Shown in pieces: positions 61,620 through 64,000 of a DNA stretch of 64,000 bases. Source of the stretch: Diphasiastrum complanatum (taxonomy: Eukaryota > Streptophyta > Lycopodiopsida > Lycopodiales > Lycopodiaceae). The position numbers and the translations under genes are program-made. The stretch spans positions 19,968,685-20,032,684 of the forward strand of contig CM055098.1 of assembly GCA_029204225.1 (NCBI GenBank), written 5' to 3'. Every line of letters begins with the position of its first letter. The first letter of the stretch is position 1. Under the pieces are notes generated by a model. It ran no database searches, had not been told where the DNA came from, and saw nothing but the letters and a program-made list of their open reading frames with translations.

Positions 61620-62640
61620 CATCAAGATTCTATGTGTTAATTCAACCAATCAAGTTCACAAGTAGAACAATATGGCTTGTGACACTTATGTATTACAACA
61701 TACCACCATGGATGGCAATGAAGAAAGGCCATATACTACTTGCACTCATCATTCTAGGTCATTATAAAGTGAAACAAATAAATGTTTATTTAGAACATCT
61801 TGTTGAAGATTTGGAAATTTTTTGGAGAGGGGTTCATGTATATGATGTTTTATGTTTGATTGGATCTCGGGCATTTGAATCATAAGGAATCTTGATGTGG
61901 ACAATGCTCGATTGCCCAAGATTGTAGTAGTTTAACCACTTCGAGTTACCAAGCATGTAATATATGTCAAAGTGAACTTTTTGTTATGCAAAAAAAACTC
62001 AATATTAAGATGATGTTTTTGGACCATCACAAATGTCTTCCTATAATAGGTCATGATTTTTGCTCTACCTCCAAGATTGACAAGTTTTGATTGTGTTCAG
62101 AAATGGATCAATGCCTCTAAGGACTCCTTACCAACTCCATTTGCTAAGCAACTATCCATTTTGTATCAACTCTCATATTGGATTAAGCTGAAAATTAGTA
62201 TTTTTTAAGACTCGATGCACATTCTAAAAAATATTGGAGAATCTTTATGGAAATAGTTCAATTAAGGAAAAAATATTTATGCACACATACATGATGAGTT
62301 GAGGGCAATGAGACAAATGTCTCGCTTGTGAAAGGAGGAGAGTCTAGGCCAAGAGTTTATGGATTTCTCAAGTATGAGAGTCAACGTGATTCAACATATG
62401 TGCTTACCAACGGAATATGAAAGTTTCTTTAGAGGGACATTCATTGTAGATGACAAGTTGCATGGTTTAAAATCCCATGATTGAAACAAGATGTGATCGG
62501 TTGTATGCTAGGCCTTCAACGAAACTATTGTTAAAATCACTATATCAATGAGTGAGTTTATGTCTTCATTTGTGTGGCATATAATTCCAGTGGCATTAAA
62601 AAGATTGCTAACCTAAAAAATACTAAACACAATTTTAAAA
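61620..62640 (+). pseudogene. CACTA (En/Spm) TNP2-type transposase remnant
   Basis: 61634-61885 reads MYYNIPPWMAMKKGHILLAL, then LIILGHYKV, INVYLEHLVEDLE and GVHVYDVL. This matches the TNP2 block (YN-PPW, LLIPGP, DVYL-PL--EL, GV-VYD). Weaker matches continue in broken frames: a FLDHHKCLP-like stretch near 62010 and LHGLKSHD near 62462, where TNP2 has GLKSHDCH. Many stops; no termini found. Confidence 0.72.

Positions 62641-64000
<1,360 letters not shown>

Overview
This window is eukaryotic nuclear DNA from a land plant (or close streptophyte relative) with a repeat-rich genome. The evidence is one conserved gene split by GT-AG introns, plant-type transposons (Ty3/gypsy chromovirus, Ty1/copia, LINE, hAT, CACTA) and long CT/GA microsatellites. 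The species cannot be fixed from sequence. The many 5-20 kb introns suggest a large-genome plant such as a fern, lycophyte, gymnosperm or bryophyte rather than a compact angiosperm; that is inference.

The main result is that scattered short coding blocks from about 3.5 kb to 58.5 kb on the + strand are one gene: FANCD2, the Fanconi anaemia D2 protein of DNA interstrand-crosslink repair. I could place 31 coding exons. Every junction is GT-AG, every phase matches, and the blocks total 4596 nt (1531 codons plus stop) with no internal stop. The putative mono-ubiquitinated lysine lies in exon 9. The gene looks intact even though about 50 kb of its 55 kb span is intron, mostly transposon.

Layout: 1-2530, decayed gag/protease of a gypsy-type element upstream of the gene; 2700-3000, diverged tandem repeat; 3526-3815, exon 1; intron 1 (9.9 kb) with an LTR-bounded antisense chromovirus (4342-10649) and a collapsed copia element (about 11042-12850); 13746-18623, exons 2-16 in a compact cluster; intron 16 (9.8 kb) with a 6.2 kb hAT element (18912-25103) and a hAT MITE (25639-26197); 28458-30985, exons 17-22; intron 22 (4.9 kb) with another hAT-type MITE, an antisense LINE remnant and a BED-finger fragment; 35845-37279, exons 23-29; intron 29 (20.4 kb) with two LINE copies head to tail between about 200-bp direct duplications, a decayed antisense gypsy, a hAT remnant and a 260-bp MITE; 57709-58456, exons 30-31. 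Downstream are a CACTA TNP2 remnant (about 61.6-62.6 kb) and a 96-bp CT tract.

The window does not reveal a new multi-gene system. The most interesting points are the transposon-inflated but apparently intact FANCD2 gene; a LINE family whose ORF2 has no AUG upstream of its endonuclease and follows ORF1 in the same frame after one UAG in both copies; LINE 5' ends that begin with CT arrays, with a very long flanking duplication; and several hAT-type elements with exact or near-exact 8-bp target duplications and ends built from reiterated short motifs.
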